A DNA stretch of 64,000 nt from Alginatibacterium sediminis (lineage in GTDB: Bacteria > Pseudomonadota > Gammaproteobacteria > Enterobacterales > Celerinatantimonadaceae): the NCBI RefSeq assembly GCF_003610775.1, contig NZ_RAQO01000004.1, positions 1 through 64,000 of the forward strand, in the 5' to 3' direction. Within the stretch, counting starts at the first letter, position 1. The number at the start of each line of letters is the position of its first letter. Of the stretch, positions 37,486 to 47,164 are shown one piece after another. Position numbers and translations under genes: made by a program. The notes under the pieces were generated by a model. The model was not told the DNA's origin, ran no database searches, and saw nothing but the letters and a program-made list of their open reading frames with translations.

Positions 37486-39000
37486 GTGAAAATTAAACGT
37501 TTTTTTGCCAAAGACATGCGTACAGCACTGACCGAAGTGAAGGAAACCTTGGGTAGCGATGCGGTTATTATGTCTAACAAAAAAGTTACCGGTGGCATTG
37601 AAATTGTAGCTGCTATTGACGTGAAAAACACGGCTAACGCTGCGCCGACACCAAGCGAAACTAAGCGCAGTCTTGCTGATGATAGCGTTAGCATATCAAC
37701 GGCACCTAGAATGCAAAGCAAGCCTCAAGCAAGAACGCCGGTTGCTAAAGAGAATGTCAATAATACGGCGAACGTTGAACGTCATTTTGATGACAACGCC
37801 AGCTTAAAAGATAATTTAGCGTCATTTATGCGACGCCACCAAAAGAACATGGGCGAAGCAGTTGCCAGTGCTAAACAAAATCAAACCCCTGTTCAAGCTC
37901 CAAAACATCCAAGTTCTGCTCAGGTAGCCCCGGGCCCTAGTCCTTTAATGAAGCAGCAGACTTGGAATGCAGCTAATAGCCGTGCTAATCCTGCAAGCAG
38001 TCCTACACGTAACCCCAATTTATTCTCAAAGCCGTCTCCTTCTAGCCCTAATAGTCCGACAGCAAATCCTGAATTAGAAGCACTTAAAGGCGAAATGGCA
38101 TCAATGCGTAAGTTACTTGAGCATCAGGTTTCAGGGTTGATGTGGCAAGAAATGGATCGCCAAGAACCGCAACGAGCAGTGTTGATTAAAATTTTACGAA
38201 AAGTAGGTTTAAGCGATGATATGGCGGACCAGATTGCCAGTTATGTACCTGACACTGATGATCTCGCTCAAGCTATTAATGACGCAAAGTCACTTATTTG
38301 TCAGCAGCTACAAACTGATGACGACGAAATTCTAAAGCAGGGTGGGGCTGTTGCTCTTGTTGGAGCCACTGGAGTCGGGAAAACTACTACTATAGCGAAG
38401 TTGGCAGCGCAATTTGCATCTCGATATGGCGCAGAAAGTGTGGCCCTAATTACGACGGATACCTACCGCATTGGTGCTCACGAACAATTGGCAACTTATG
38501 GCAAAATTATGGGCTGTTCAGTCCGAGTTGCTCAAGATGAGAACGAACTGTCAGAATTGCTCTACCAAATGCGTGACAAAAAACTTGTCCTCATCGATAC
38601 TGCAGGTATGAGCCAACGCGATATCCGACTTCAGGAGCAACTCGATAAATTGATTGCTACAAGTCAGGTGTCAATTCGCAATTACTTGGTTCTACCCGCA
38701 AATGCCCAAAGAAAAGTAGTTGAAGAGACGGTACAGCAGTTTAAGAGAATCCCACTCGCTGGTACTATACTGACAAAATTGGATGAAAGCCTGTCATTAG
38801 GTGAAGTTCTTGATGTTAGCTTGTGTCATGCAATTCCCGTCAGTTATGTGACGGATGGGCAACGTGTACCCGAAGATATTTCAGTAGCACATGCTGATGA
38901 CTTGTTAGAACGTGCTTTTGATCAAGCTCAAAACGATCACGGCGAGCATTTTTGGTTTAGTGAATCCGTGACCCAACAGGTATCCGATGCATACAGATAA
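37486..39000 (+). CDS. flhF: Flagellar GTPase FlhF
   Basis: SRP-type GTPase that marks the pole for flagellar assembly. 504 residues from GTG 37486: N-terminal B domain (MKIKRFFAKDMRTALTEVKE), a long Pro/Asn/Ser-rich linker (about 90-200), then the NG domain with VALVGATGVGKTTTIAKLAA (about 288), DTYRIGAHEQL and LIDTAGM. Presence of FlhF points to a polar flagellum. Overlaps flhG by 14 bases. Confidence 0.97.
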   Translation: MKIKRFFAKDMRTALTEVKETLGSDAVIMSNKKVTGGIEIVAAIDVKNTANAAPTPSETKRSLADDSVSISTAPRMQSKPQARTPVAKENVNNTANVERHFDDNASLKDNLASFMRRHQKNMGEAVASAKQNQTPVQAPKHPSSAQVAPGPSPLMKQQTWNAANSRANPASSPTRNPNLFSKPSPSSPNSPTANPELEALKGEMASMRKLLEHQVSGLMWQEMDRQEPQRAVLIKILRKVGLSDDMADQIASYVPDTDDLAQAINDAKSLICQQLQTDDDEILKQGGAVALVGATGVGKTTTIAKLAAQFASRYGAESVALITTDTYRIGAHEQLATYGKIMGCSVRVAQDENELSELLYQMRDKKLVLIDTAGMSQRDIRLQEQLDKLIATSQVSIRNYLVLPANAQRKVVEETVQQFKRIPLAGTILTKLDESLSLGEVLDVSLCHAIPVSYVTDGQRVPEDISVAHADDLLERAFDQAQNDHGEHFWFSESVTQQVSDAYR

Positions 39001-39886
39001 TAGTGTTCGATTTGACCAAGCGAGTGGCTTACGCAAAATGCAACAACAACGAAATCATGTCAAAGTAATCGCCGTAACTGGTGGCAAAGGGGGCGTTGGT
39101 AAAACTAACGTCACTCTGAATATGGCTGTTGCAATGGGAGCCCAAGGCAAGCGTGTCATGGTATTGGACGCCGATTTAGGCTTGGCCAACTGTGATGTTT
39201 TACTAGGTTTGCGCGTGACCAAAAATTTGAGCCATGTGATATCTGGTGAATGTAGCCTTGATGAGGTTCTAGTCCGAGGTCCTAACGGGATATATATTGC
39301 CCCCGCGACTTCCGGTACCCAGTCGATGGTCGAGTTAAAACCAACCGAACATGCGGCATTAATTCGCGCATTTTCTACCATGCAAACTCAAATTGATGTT
39401 TTAATCGTAGATACGGCTGCTGGTATCTCAGATATGGTATTGAGTTTTGCTAAGGCAGCCCAAGACATTGTGGTTGTGGTATGCGATGAACCAACCTCCA
39501 TTACCGATGCCTACGCCTTAATAAAGTTACTGTCTAATAAGTATGGTGTTTATAAATTTAAAGTCGTTGCAAATATGGTTCGTAGTTTACGTGAAGGCCA
39601 AGAGTTATTTGCTAAACTTACCCGCGTCACCGACCGATTTCTGGATGCAACATTGGAGCTAGTCACCTGCATTCCCTATGACAACAATGTTCGGATGGCA
39701 GTACGTAAACAGCGCGTAGTTGTTGAAGCTTTTCCTAAATCTCCAGCTTCGATGGCTTTTCGCTCTTTAGCAAGTAAAGCTGGTTCATGGCCAATTCCCA
39801 CTCAAGTTGGCGGACACTTAGAATTCTTTATTGAAAATATTCTAGAGTTCGCACAAAACAAAAAGAGAGAGAATGTGAGTGAGTAA
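38987..39886 (+). CDS. flhG: Flagellar number regulator FlhG (MinD-like ATPase)
   Basis: ParA/MinD-family ATPase that limits flagella to one by acting on FlhF and the regulator FlrA. 299 residues: DQASGLRKMQ-type activation segment at the start, deviant Walker A (VTGGKGGVGKTNVTLNMAVA, about 26-45), VLDADLGLANCDVLLGL and a C-terminal amphipathic helix. Ends overlapping fliA by eight bases. Confidence 0.96.
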   Translation: MHTDNSVRFDQASGLRKMQQQRNHVKVIAVTGGKGGVGKTNVTLNMAVAMGAQGKRVMVLDADLGLANCDVLLGLRVTKNLSHVISGECSLDEVLVRGPNGIYIAPATSGTQSMVELKPTEHAALIRAFSTMQTQIDVLIVDTAAGISDMVLSFAKAAQDIVVVVCDEPTSITDAYALIKLLSNKYGVYKFKVVANMVRSLREGQELFAKLTRVTDRFLDATLELVTCIPYDNNVRMAVRKQRVVVEAFPKSPASMAFRSLASKAGSWPIPTQVGGHLEFFIENILEFAQNKKRENVSE

Positions 39887-40598
39887 AGTTGCAGCATACG
39901 CAAATCAGGTAGATAGCAATGCGCTGGTGTATCAGCATTCAGTTCTGGTAAAGCGTATTGCTCACCATTTAGTCGCTCGCTTGCCAGCGAGCGTTATAGT
40001 GGATGATTTAATCCAATCAGGCATGATAGGACTCATTGAAGCGGCAAGAAATTTTGATGGCAGTAAAGGTGCAAGTTTCGAAACCTATGCCGGGATTCGA
40101 ATCCGTGGCGCGATGTTAGATGAAATTCGTCGTGGGGACTGGGTTCCTCGCTCTGTGCATAAAAATAGCCGTGCCATTAGTGCTGCAATCAATGAAGTTG
40201 AAAAACGAACCGGACGCGATGCTCGGGACCAAGAAGTAGCCGCTGAGTTAGAGGTTAGTCTTGACGAATACCACCGCATGCTGACCGATGTAAATAGCGG
40301 CAAAGTTCTCGGCATAGACGATCTCGGTGTGAGCGAAGATGTTATTAGTACCGATGACAGTCGTGCTCAAAACCGCCCTGCAGAGGGATACACCAATCAA
40401 CGTTTCCAGTCAGCATTAGCCAGTTGTATAAAAACCTTACCAGAACGCGAATCCCTCGTTTTATCACTCTATTATGATGAAGAACTAAACTTAAAAGAAA
40501 TAGGTGAAATATTAAGCGTGAGTGAGTCAAGAGTAAGTCAAATTCATAGCCAAGCTTTGGCTAGAGTTAAAACCAGAATGCAAGATTGGGTCAATTAA
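39879..40598 (+). CDS. fliA: RNA polymerase sigma-28 factor FliA
   Basis: Directs late flagellar and chemotaxis transcription. 239 residues from GTG 39879. Region 2 (DDLIQSGMIGLIEAARNFDG, SFETYAGIRIRGAMLDEIRR), region 3, and region 4 (LNLKEIGEILSVSESRVSQI) are complete. No FlgM anti-sigma gene lies in the window. A 131-base gap follows before cheY. Confidence 0.97.
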   Translation: MSKVAAYANQVDSNALVYQHSVLVKRIAHHLVARLPASVIVDDLIQSGMIGLIEAARNFDGSKGASFETYAGIRIRGAMLDEIRRGDWVPRSVHKNSRAISAAINEVEKRTGRDARDQEVAAELEVSLDEYHRMLTDVNSGKVLGIDDLGVSEDVISTDDSRAQNRPAEGYTNQRFQSALASCIKTLPERESLVLSLYYDEELNLKEIGEILSVSESRVSQIHSQALARVKTRMQDWVN

Positions 40599-40692
40599 AT
40601 GTGAAATTAGATGAAATGGCTTCTTCAATAGACGCTTTTCTTTTACTATTACTAATTGAAACGAATTTACTACACTAATTCAAAGAACTATT

Positions 40693-40717
40693 GGGTTAGC
40701 ACACGGATTACTAACCC
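40693..40717. promoter_or_regulatory. Inverted repeat in the cheY leader
   Basis: GGGTTAG (40693-40699) and CTAACCC (40711-40717), 11-base loop, ending two bases before the GGAG of cheY. A hairpin here could affect cheY translation or mark an operator. No T-run follows. Confidence 0.5.
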
Positions 40718-40729
40718 TAGGAGACTACC

Positions 40730-41113
40730 TTGGATAAAAACATGAAAATTCTCATTGTTGATGATTTTTCAACGATGCGTCGTATTATTAAGAATCTTTT
40801 GCGAGATCTAGGCTTCAACAATACCCATGAAGCTGATGATGGCAGCACAGCATTACCGATGCTTAAGAATGGCGATTTTGAGTTTGTTGTCACAGATTGG
40901 AACATGCCTGGCATGGAAGGTATCGATCTTCTAAAACATATTCGTGCTGATGCGAGTCTATCGCATTTACCTGTCCTAATGGTGACTGCGGAAGCCAAGC
41001 GAGAACAAATTATTGAAGCGGCACAAGCCGGTGTGAACGGTTATATTGTGAAACCATTTACCGCTGGCACGCTAAAAGAAAAACTCGATAAGATATTTGA
41101 ACGTCTGCAATAA
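40730..41113 (+). CDS. cheY: Chemotaxis response regulator CheY
   Basis: Diffusible regulator that binds FliM when phosphorylated by CheA. 127 residues, a single receiver domain with the acid pocket Asp11/Asp12, phosphorylation site Asp56 ([10 protein letters not shown]), Thr in VTAEAK and Lys in VKPF. The TTG start at 40730 is chosen because GGAG lies six bases upstream and the family begins [10 protein letters not shown]; the ATG four codons on has worse spacing. Confidence 0.97.
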   Translation: MDKNMKILIVDDFSTMRRIIKNLLRDLGFNNTHEADDGSTALPMLKNGDFEFVVTDWNMPGMEGIDLLKHIRADASLSHLPVLMVTAEAKREQIIEAAQAGVNGYIVKPFTAGTLKEKLDKIFERLQ

Positions 41114-41122
41114 GGACTATCT

Positions 41123-41887
41123 ATGAGTAGTGTACAAGCTTTGATTTCACTCGAAGATGCACAACGTTTAGTCGAGTTGCTTCAGCAAGATGAAATTGAA
41201 CAGGCTAATCAGTGGCTCAAAGATAAGACTGTAAGTGAATCAGCCGCTTTATTCGATAAAGTAGGCAACCTCACTCGGCAATTACACGATTCTTTAGAAG
41301 ACTTTAAGTCGGATTCACGTTTGCCAGAACTTGCAAATCAAGAAATCCCCGATGCGCGTGACCGACTCAATTATGTCATTGAGATGACCGACCAAGCAGC
41401 CAACAAAACCATGGACGCGGTAGACGCTGTTATTCCACTTGCAGATAGCCTGCTCAATCGAATAGAAAGCCTAATGCCAACTTGGGATGGTTTGATGCAC
41501 CGAAACATTTCTTTGACTCAATTTAAAGAAATGTGTCATCAAATAGATAGCATGCTTAAGGAAACGGTTAAAGATGCCGATAGCATAAAGGCGAAGTCAA
41601 CAGAAATACTAATGGCGCAGGAATTTCAAGATCTTACTGGCCAGTTAATTCGCAAAGTTATTACCTTAGTCCAAGAAGTCGAGGACCGATTGGTCGAGAT
41701 GCTGACCTTGTTTAGCGATGACTCGCCAAGTGCTAAAACCGTTGTAAAAAACTCGGAACCAAGCGCTGCAACAACCCGAGAGCAGGCAATTGCCTCTGAA
41801 GGGCCGATTATCAATAAGGAAGAACGTAGCGATGTCGTTCAAGACCAAGACGATGTTGATGACTTGCTTTCAAGTTTAGGTTTTTAG
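41123..41887 (+). CDS. cheZ: CheY phosphatase CheZ
   Basis: Speeds loss of phosphate from CheY. 254 residues forming a long helical hairpin with the active segment MAQEFQDLTGQLIRKVITLV (about 164-183), where the Gln of QDLTGQ is catalytic. A Ser/Glu-rich linker leads to the C-terminal CheY-binding peptide DVDDLLSSLGF. AAGGAC precedes the ATG. Confidence 0.96.
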   Translation: MSSVQALISLEDAQRLVELLQQDEIEQANQWLKDKTVSESAALFDKVGNLTRQLHDSLEDFKSDSRLPELANQEIPDARDRLNYVIEMTDQAANKTMDAVDAVIPLADSLLNRIESLMPTWDGLMHRNISLTQFKEMCHQIDSMLKETVKDADSIKAKSTEILMAQEFQDLTGQLIRKVITLVQEVEDRLVEMLTLFSDDSPSAKTVVKNSEPSAATTREQAIASEGPIINKEERSDVVQDQDDVDDLLSSLGF

Positions 41888-41896
41888 GAGTTACGA

Positions 41897-43960
41897 ATGA
41901 GCTTTGATTTAGATGAAGATATCCTCCAAGATTTCTTGGTAGAAGCATCTGAAATCCTTGAACAGTTATCTGAACAACTCGTGGATTTGGAAAATAATCC
42001 CGAAGATAAAGATCTTCTAAATGCTATCTTTCGAGGCTTTCACACCGTAAAAGGTGGCGCCGGATTTTTGTCGTTAACAGCGCTAGTTGACTGCTGTCAC
42101 GGTGCGGAAAACGTGTTTGACGTGTTACGTAATGGTGGCCGAAGTATTACTCCAGAGCTTATGGATACTATTTTAGCAGCGCTAGATAGCGTGAATGACA
42201 TGTTTGTCCAAGTGCAAGCCCGAGAGGAACTAACACCTGCACCGGCAGAGATAATTGAAAAGCTGCATTATTATTGTACTCCAGAATCAGAAACCGCGGC
42301 CGAGCCCGAACCAGAGCCAGTGATTGAGACACCTGTAGCTACGCCTGCTCAAACACCAACCACTAGTGCGGCGGGTGTCGACGAAATAACCGACGACGAA
42401 TTCGAGCGTCTGCTTGATGAACTACATTCAGGATCTGCACCTAAGGTTGCAGCTCCAGCGGCCCCTGCTGCACCAGCGTCTAGTTCAAATGAAATGACAG
42501 ACGACGAGTTCGATAAACTGCTTGATGATTTACATGGAGCGGGTAGTAAAGCTCAAGCACCAGCAGCTGCAGCGCCATCTTCAGGATCAATTGATGATGA
42601 TGAATTTGAAAAATTACTTGACGACTTACATGGTAGCGGTAAATCACCTGTAGTCGCACCGCCAACAACACCAGCTGCAGCCCCAGTCGCTAAGCCTGCG
42701 GCAAAGCCAGCCGCTCCAGCTGCTGTAAAAAAACCAGAAGCGAAGAAAGCTGAAACCAAAGCCGCGGCTCCCGCAAAGGCACCTCCTCAAGGCGAAACTA
42801 CAGTGCGTGTTGACACGCGGACCCTTGACGAAATCATGAACATGGTTGGTGAGTTGGTTTTGGTACGAAATCGACTTGTGAGTTTAGGTCTTACCAGCAA
42901 CGATGAAGAAATGTCGAAAGCGACTGCCAATTTAGATGTGGTTACTGCAGACTTGCAAGGCGCGGTCATGAAGACCCGCATGCAACCCATCAAGAAAGTA
43001 TTTGGTCGTTTTCCTCGAGTTGTTCGAGATTTAGCTCGGACCTTGAAAAAAGATATCAATTTGGAATTGGTTGGTGAAGACACTGATCTAGATAAAAACC
43101 TAGTGGAAGCACTTGCCGACCCGCTTGTTCACTTGGTTCGAAATTCAGTCGATCACGGTATTGAAATGCCAGATGATCGAGAAAGCTCAGGCAAGAAACG
43201 CACCGGCACAATTCGCCTGTCAGCCTCTCAAGAAGGTGACCATATTTTACTGACCATCGAGGATGATGGTGCAGGTATGGATGCCGATAAACTTAAGAAA
43301 ATTGCGATTACTCGGGGCGTATTAGATAACGACGCTGCAGAACGGATGTCTAACAAAGAAGCATACGCACTGATTTTTGCTCCTGGCTTTTCGACCAAAA
43401 CTGAAATCTCAGATATCTCAGGTCGCGGAGTTGGTATGGATGTGGTTAAAACCTCAATCACCCAACTCAACGGAACTGTGGATATTGACTCGGCGATGGG
43501 CGAGGGCACTACGCTTCAAATTAAAGTTCCGCTCACGCTCGCTATTTTGCAAACCTTGATGGTAGACGTAGGTAATCAAACCTTCGCATTCCCACTGACC
43601 AGCGTGAACGAAATATTCCATTTGGACTTAAGTAAAACCAACGTTGTTGATGGACAAGAAACAGTAATTGTTCGCAGTAAAGCAATACCACTGTTTTATT
43701 TACAAGACTGGTTAAATCGCAATGGTCAAATGGGTGAACGAAACAAACAAGGCCACGTCGTAATTGTTCAAATTGGCCTTAAACAAGTTGGCTTTGTTGT
43801 AAATAATCTGATTGGTCAAGAAGAAGTAGTGATAAAAGCACTTGATGAGCTACTTACCGGGACACCGGGAATGGCAGGCGCAACGATCACGAGTGATGGC
43901 CGCATAGCATTAATATTGGATATTCCAAACTTGCTTAATCATTACGCTCGCCGCGTCTAA
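41897..43960 (+). CDS. cheA: Chemotaxis histidine kinase CheA
   Basis: Central kinase of the chemosensory array. 687 residues: P1 Hpt domain with phosphorylated His49 (FRGFHTVKGGAGFL), a long Ala/Pro linker (about 130-305), P3 dimerisation, P4 kinase with N, G1 and G2 boxes (NSVDHGIE, DDGAGMD, GRGVGMD) and the CheW-like P5 domain. No ordinary P2 is evident. Instead the linker carries three copies of a motif of the type TDDEFxxLLDDLHG (about 164-177, 199-213 and 231-246), a plausible docking region for ParP or CheY. Confidence 0.97.
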   Translation: MSFDLDEDILQDFLVEASEILEQLSEQLVDLENNPEDKDLLNAIFRGFHTVKGGAGFLSLTALVDCCHGAENVFDVLRNGGRSITPELMDTILAALDSVNDMFVQVQAREELTPAPAEIIEKLHYYCTPESETAAEPEPEPVIETPVATPAQTPTTSAAGVDEITDDEFERLLDELHSGSAPKVAAPAAPAAPASSSNEMTDDEFDKLLDDLHGAGSKAQAPAAAAPSSGSIDDDEFEKLLDDLHGSGKSPVVAPPTTPAAAPVAKPAAKPAAPAAVKKPEAKKAETKAAAPAKAPPQGETTVRVDTRTLDEIMNMVGELVLVRNRLVSLGLTSNDEEMSKATANLDVVTADLQGAVMKTRMQPIKKVFGRFPRVVRDLARTLKKDINLELVGEDTDLDKNLVEALADPLVHLVRNSVDHGIEMPDDRESSGKKRTGTIRLSASQEGDHILLTIEDDGAGMDADKLKKIAITRGVLDNDAAERMSNKEAYALIFAPGFSTKTEISDISGRGVGMDVVKTSITQLNGTVDIDSAMGEGTTLQIKVPLTLAILQTLMVDVGNQTFAFPLTSVNEIFHLDLSKTNVVDGQETVIVRSKAIPLFYLQDWLNRNGQMGERNKQGHVVIVQIGLKQVGFVVNNLIGQEEVVIKALDELLTGTPGMAGATITSDGRIALILDIPNLLNHYARRV

Positions 43961-43990
43961 CTACCTAAATTAAAGGGTTCTTTTTATTAA

Positions 43991-45160
43991 ATGGCAATCA
44001 CTGTATTAGTTGTAGATGACTCTAGTTTTTTCAGACGTCGAGTGAGTGAAATTATAAACTCAGACCCTGGAATGCATGTTATTGATACAGCCGTAAATGG
44101 CAAAGACGCACTGGATAAAGTGATTAAACTTAAGCCCGATGTTGTAACCATGGACATCGAGATGCCGGTAATGGATGGTATTAGCGCTGTTAAAGCGATA
44201 ATGGCTCAACAACCGACACCAATTCTTATGTTTTCTTCGCTCTCTCATGAAGGGGCGCAATCTACTTTAGATGCACTAGAAGCAGGTGCTTGCGATTTTT
44301 TACCTAAAAAGTTTGAAGATATAGCACGTGATCGCGAAGAAGCTGTGTCCTTGCTGCAACAACGTGTTAAGGCAATTAGCCGACGCCGATTACATCGCCC
44401 GGTGCTTCGAACCGCGCCGAGTGAAGTCCCAAGCAGTCGAACAAATGTCGTTAGCAATAACCCACGTAGCGCGCTAGGTAGTAGTCCGACGCGTTCAGTT
44501 GTACCTAATCAAGCTCGCAATATAGCGAACACCCAAACTAGCGCAGTAAGCACCGCACGACCAGCGGCGATCAACCATCGTGCCAGTGGCAAGCGCTATA
44601 AACTAGTAGCTATCGGTACCTCTACCGGCGGACCTGTTGCTCTGCAAACTATTTTGACAAAATTACCACGGAACTTTCCACATCCAATTTTGTTGGTTCA
44701 ACATATGCCGGCAACATTTACACAAGCTTTTGCTACTCGGTTAAATAGTTTGTGCCAAATTAACGTCAAGCAAGCGGAAGATGGCGACATACTGCAAGCC
44801 GGTTGTGCCTATTTAGCACCCGGTGGTAAGCAAATGATCGCTGAAGGTCGCGGGCGTATTCGCATCGTTGATGGAAATGACAAAGTTAACTATAAGCCAT
44901 GTGTTGATATTACTTTTGCATCCTTAGCTAAAAGCCATGGCGACTCAGTTTTAGCAATGATATTGACAGGAATGGGAGCTGACGGTCGAGATGGCGCGAA
45001 GCTTTTAAAAGATAAGGGTTCAATCATTTGGGCTCAAGACGAGGCTAGTTGCGTGGTTTACGGAATGCCACAAGCAATTGCAGCTGCAGGTTTAGCCAGC
45101 AAGCAAATGCCGCTGGACCGATTTGCAGAGTCAATCATAGCTGAAGTAGGCTTATCCTAG
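43991..45160 (+). CDS. cheB: Chemotaxis methylesterase CheB
   Basis: Removes methyl groups from and deamidates chemoreceptors. 389 residues: receiver domain with Asp55 ([13 protein letters not shown]), a Ser/Arg-rich linker (about 135-200) and the esterase domain with GTSTGGP (Ser), [10 protein letters not shown] (His) and [11 protein letters not shown] (Asp). No cheR lies in the window. Confidence 0.97.
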   Translation: MAITVLVVDDSSFFRRRVSEIINSDPGMHVIDTAVNGKDALDKVIKLKPDVVTMDIEMPVMDGISAVKAIMAQQPTPILMFSSLSHEGAQSTLDALEAGACDFLPKKFEDIARDREEAVSLLQQRVKAISRRRLHRPVLRTAPSEVPSSRTNVVSNNPRSALGSSPTRSVVPNQARNIANTQTSAVSTARPAAINHRASGKRYKLVAIGTSTGGPVALQTILTKLPRNFPHPILLVQHMPATFTQAFATRLNSLCQINVKQAEDGDILQAGCAYLAPGGKQMIAEGRGRIRIVDGNDKVNYKPCVDITFASLAKSHGDSVLAMILTGMGADGRDGAKLLKDKGSIIWAQDEASCVVYGMPQAIAAAGLASKQMPLDRFAESIIAEVGLS

Positions 45161-45267
45161 AAAACAGACAAATTGGCTACTTACGAACTGATTTTACTAA
45201 AGAATATTGAACATGAGTCGATATAACGTTTAGTAGAATATTTTGCTTAGCCTGAGGGAGGCTTGAC

Positions 45268-46053
45268 GTGATCACTTGGACTGTCGCCAATCAAAAAGGC
45301 GGGGTTGGTAAAACCACAACGGTGATTACACTTGCGGGTTTATTGGCTCAGCAAGGCAAACGCGTGTTACTGGTAGATACCGATCCACATGCATCGCTTA
45401 CTGCCTATTTGGGTTTTGATGTTGATACCTTACATGGCTCACTTTACGAGTTATTTCAAAAACCAAACCTGAGTGATAGTGAGTTACGTAAAAGCATTTA
45501 TGCCACTGATTTCGAAAATCTTAGCTTGATTCCTTCGAGCATGGCCCTGGCAACACTCGACAAAGCGCTTGGAAGTCGTGAAGGTATGGGGCTTATTCTC
45601 AAACGTCTGATCGAACGACTCAAAGACGAATACGACTACGTTTTAATTGATTGTCCACCTGTTCTTGGGGTAATGATGGTCAACGCATTAGCTGCAAGCC
45701 AAAGGGTTTTGGTGCCTGTTCAAACCGAGTTTCTAGCGCTCAAAGGCCTTGAACGAATGGTAAAGACCTTCCACATTATGCAGCGCTCATGTCCTGACCC
45801 ACTTCGTTATACGGTTGTCCCTACGATGTATGACAAACGAACTAGGGCTTCGTTGACATCTCTAAAGAGTTTACTTGATCAACATCCGCTACATGCTTGG
45901 AATTCGGTTATTCCAATTGACACCAAATTTAGAGATGCAAGTCTAAAACATATGCCACCGTCATTTTATCTGCGCAAATGCCGAGGCGTTTTTGCTTACG
46001 AAACCTTGTTAAATTATTTACAGAGACTCAATGATAAGGCTGGAATGCTATGA
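45268..46053 (+). CDS. parC: ParA-like ATPase for chemotaxis array positioning (ParC)
   Basis: ParA/Soj-family ATPase. The 261 residues from GTG 45268 show the deviant Walker A NQKGGVGKTTTVITLAGLLA (about 8-27), VDTDPHASLT and VLIDCPPVLGV. In Vibrio a ParA homologue at this exact place, after cheB and before parP-cheW, is ParC, which recruits chemotaxis arrays to the old pole. The symbol here is that ParC, not topoisomerase IV. GAGGGAGG precedes the start, and the stop overlaps the next gene. Confidence 0.88.
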   Translation: MITWTVANQKGGVGKTTTVITLAGLLAQQGKRVLLVDTDPHASLTAYLGFDVDTLHGSLYELFQKPNLSDSELRKSIYATDFENLSLIPSSMALATLDKALGSREGMGLILKRLIERLKDEYDYVLIDCPPVLGVMMVNALAASQRVLVPVQTEFLALKGLERMVKTFHIMQRSCPDPLRYTVVPTMYDKRTRASLTSLKSLLDQHPLHAWNSVIPIDTKFRDASLKHMPPSFYLRKCRGVFAYETLLNYLQRLNDKAGML

Positions 46054-46904
46054 GCCAAAAGACATTGATGGATCAGGCTTTAGGGGATTACTTTGATTCT
46101 CTGTTCGGTGATGAAGTGTTAGAAACATCGGCTATAGCAGCGAGTGAAACGGCAGTAGAACACGCGCCTCAATCCGATAGCTATCGTGATAAAATTCGTC
46201 AACAACGCGAGCTACAGCCATTAAAAACACAGCCTCAGCCCTTAGAAAAACTATTTGAACAAGCCCAGAAGCCGAGCAAGTTAGCTGAAGAAACTAGTTT
46301 GCCTCAAGTACTGCCCGTTTTTAAAACGCAAGTAGAACCGGTTCCTGAACCGGCGGTAGAAATCGCTCCAGTTGATGAAAAAGCTCAGTTAGAAGAGCTA
46401 GTTGTAGAAACGCAAGAACAACTAGAACCCGAGCCAGCGGAGCAAAAGCCGCAGTGGTCCAATGTTGAAACCGAAGATAGCTTCCAAACTCTCTTCTTTG
46501 AAGTGGCTGGCGTGGTCTTTGGTGTCCCGCTGACAGAGCTAGGCGGTATTCATCGTATTACTGAAGTGAGCCCTTTATTTGGTAAACCTGATTGGTTTGG
46601 CGGAATTATGCTCGATAGAGAGCAAAAGCTCAGCGTTGTGGATACGGTAAAATGGGTCATGCCCGGTCAAAACATTGAGGCTGAGTATCAGTATTTAGTG
46701 ATGCTAGGAGAAAGCGCATGGGGTCTTCAATGCGAACAACTGCGCGGTACAGAATGGCTAAATAGAGATGATGTTAAATGGCGAGCTAAAGCAGGAACCA
46801 GACCTTGGTTAGCTGGCATGGTTAAAAATAAAATGTGCGCGTTGCTGCACGTATCACAGATGGTAGAAATGCTAGATGCTGGAATTAATATCGAGGGACA
46901 ATAG
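46050..46904 (+). CDS. parP: CheW-domain protein ParP
   Basis: 284 residues with a variable Glu/Pro-rich N-terminal 145 and a C-terminal CheW-like domain (about 148-280, TLFFEVAGVVFGVPLTELGG). Architecture and place fit ParP of Vibrio, which links CheA and receptors to ParC and keeps arrays at the pole. Overlaps parC by four bases, so the pair is made together. A 260-base gap with a large hairpin separates it from cheW. Confidence 0.85.
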   Translation: MSQKTLMDQALGDYFDSLFGDEVLETSAIAASETAVEHAPQSDSYRDKIRQQRELQPLKTQPQPLEKLFEQAQKPSKLAEETSLPQVLPVFKTQVEPVPEPAVEIAPVDEKAQLEELVVETQEQLEPEPAEQKPQWSNVETEDSFQTLFFEVAGVVFGVPLTELGGIHRITEVSPLFGKPDWFGGIMLDREQKLSVVDTVKWVMPGQNIEAEYQYLVMLGESAWGLQCEQLRGTEWLNRDDVKWRAKAGTRPWLAGMVKNKMCALLHVSQMVEMLDAGINIEGQ

Positions 46905-46922
46905 AGTAATTTGATTTCAGCA

Positions 46923-46989
46923 TGTACTCATTCGGTGATACTTTGTCGGCTTAAGTCGTGGCTTCAAAGTTTCGCCAAAAGTGAGTACA
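46923..46989 (+). other. Long imperfect hairpin between parP and cheW
   Basis: Left arm from 46923 (TGTACTCA...GGTGATACTTTG) pairs with right arm to 46989 (CAAAGTTTCGCC...GTGAGTACA): about 20 of 24 positions pair around a 20-base loop. There is no T-run. It could be an mRNA processing or stabilising structure, or a small palindromic mobile repeat. Confidence 0.7.
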
Positions 46990-47164
46990 CATAAACGATA
47001 AACTACTGTAAAAACAAACTGGAAAGATTAACTGGAACTAGCAAGTTAAGCGAGTTTGAGTATACTTAAACGCATACGCAACAGAACTGCGATTATGATG
47101 ATATTGACATCATGAAATCGATATTTAATTAACCGCATTTTTGACGGTGATAAAAGGATAAGGT

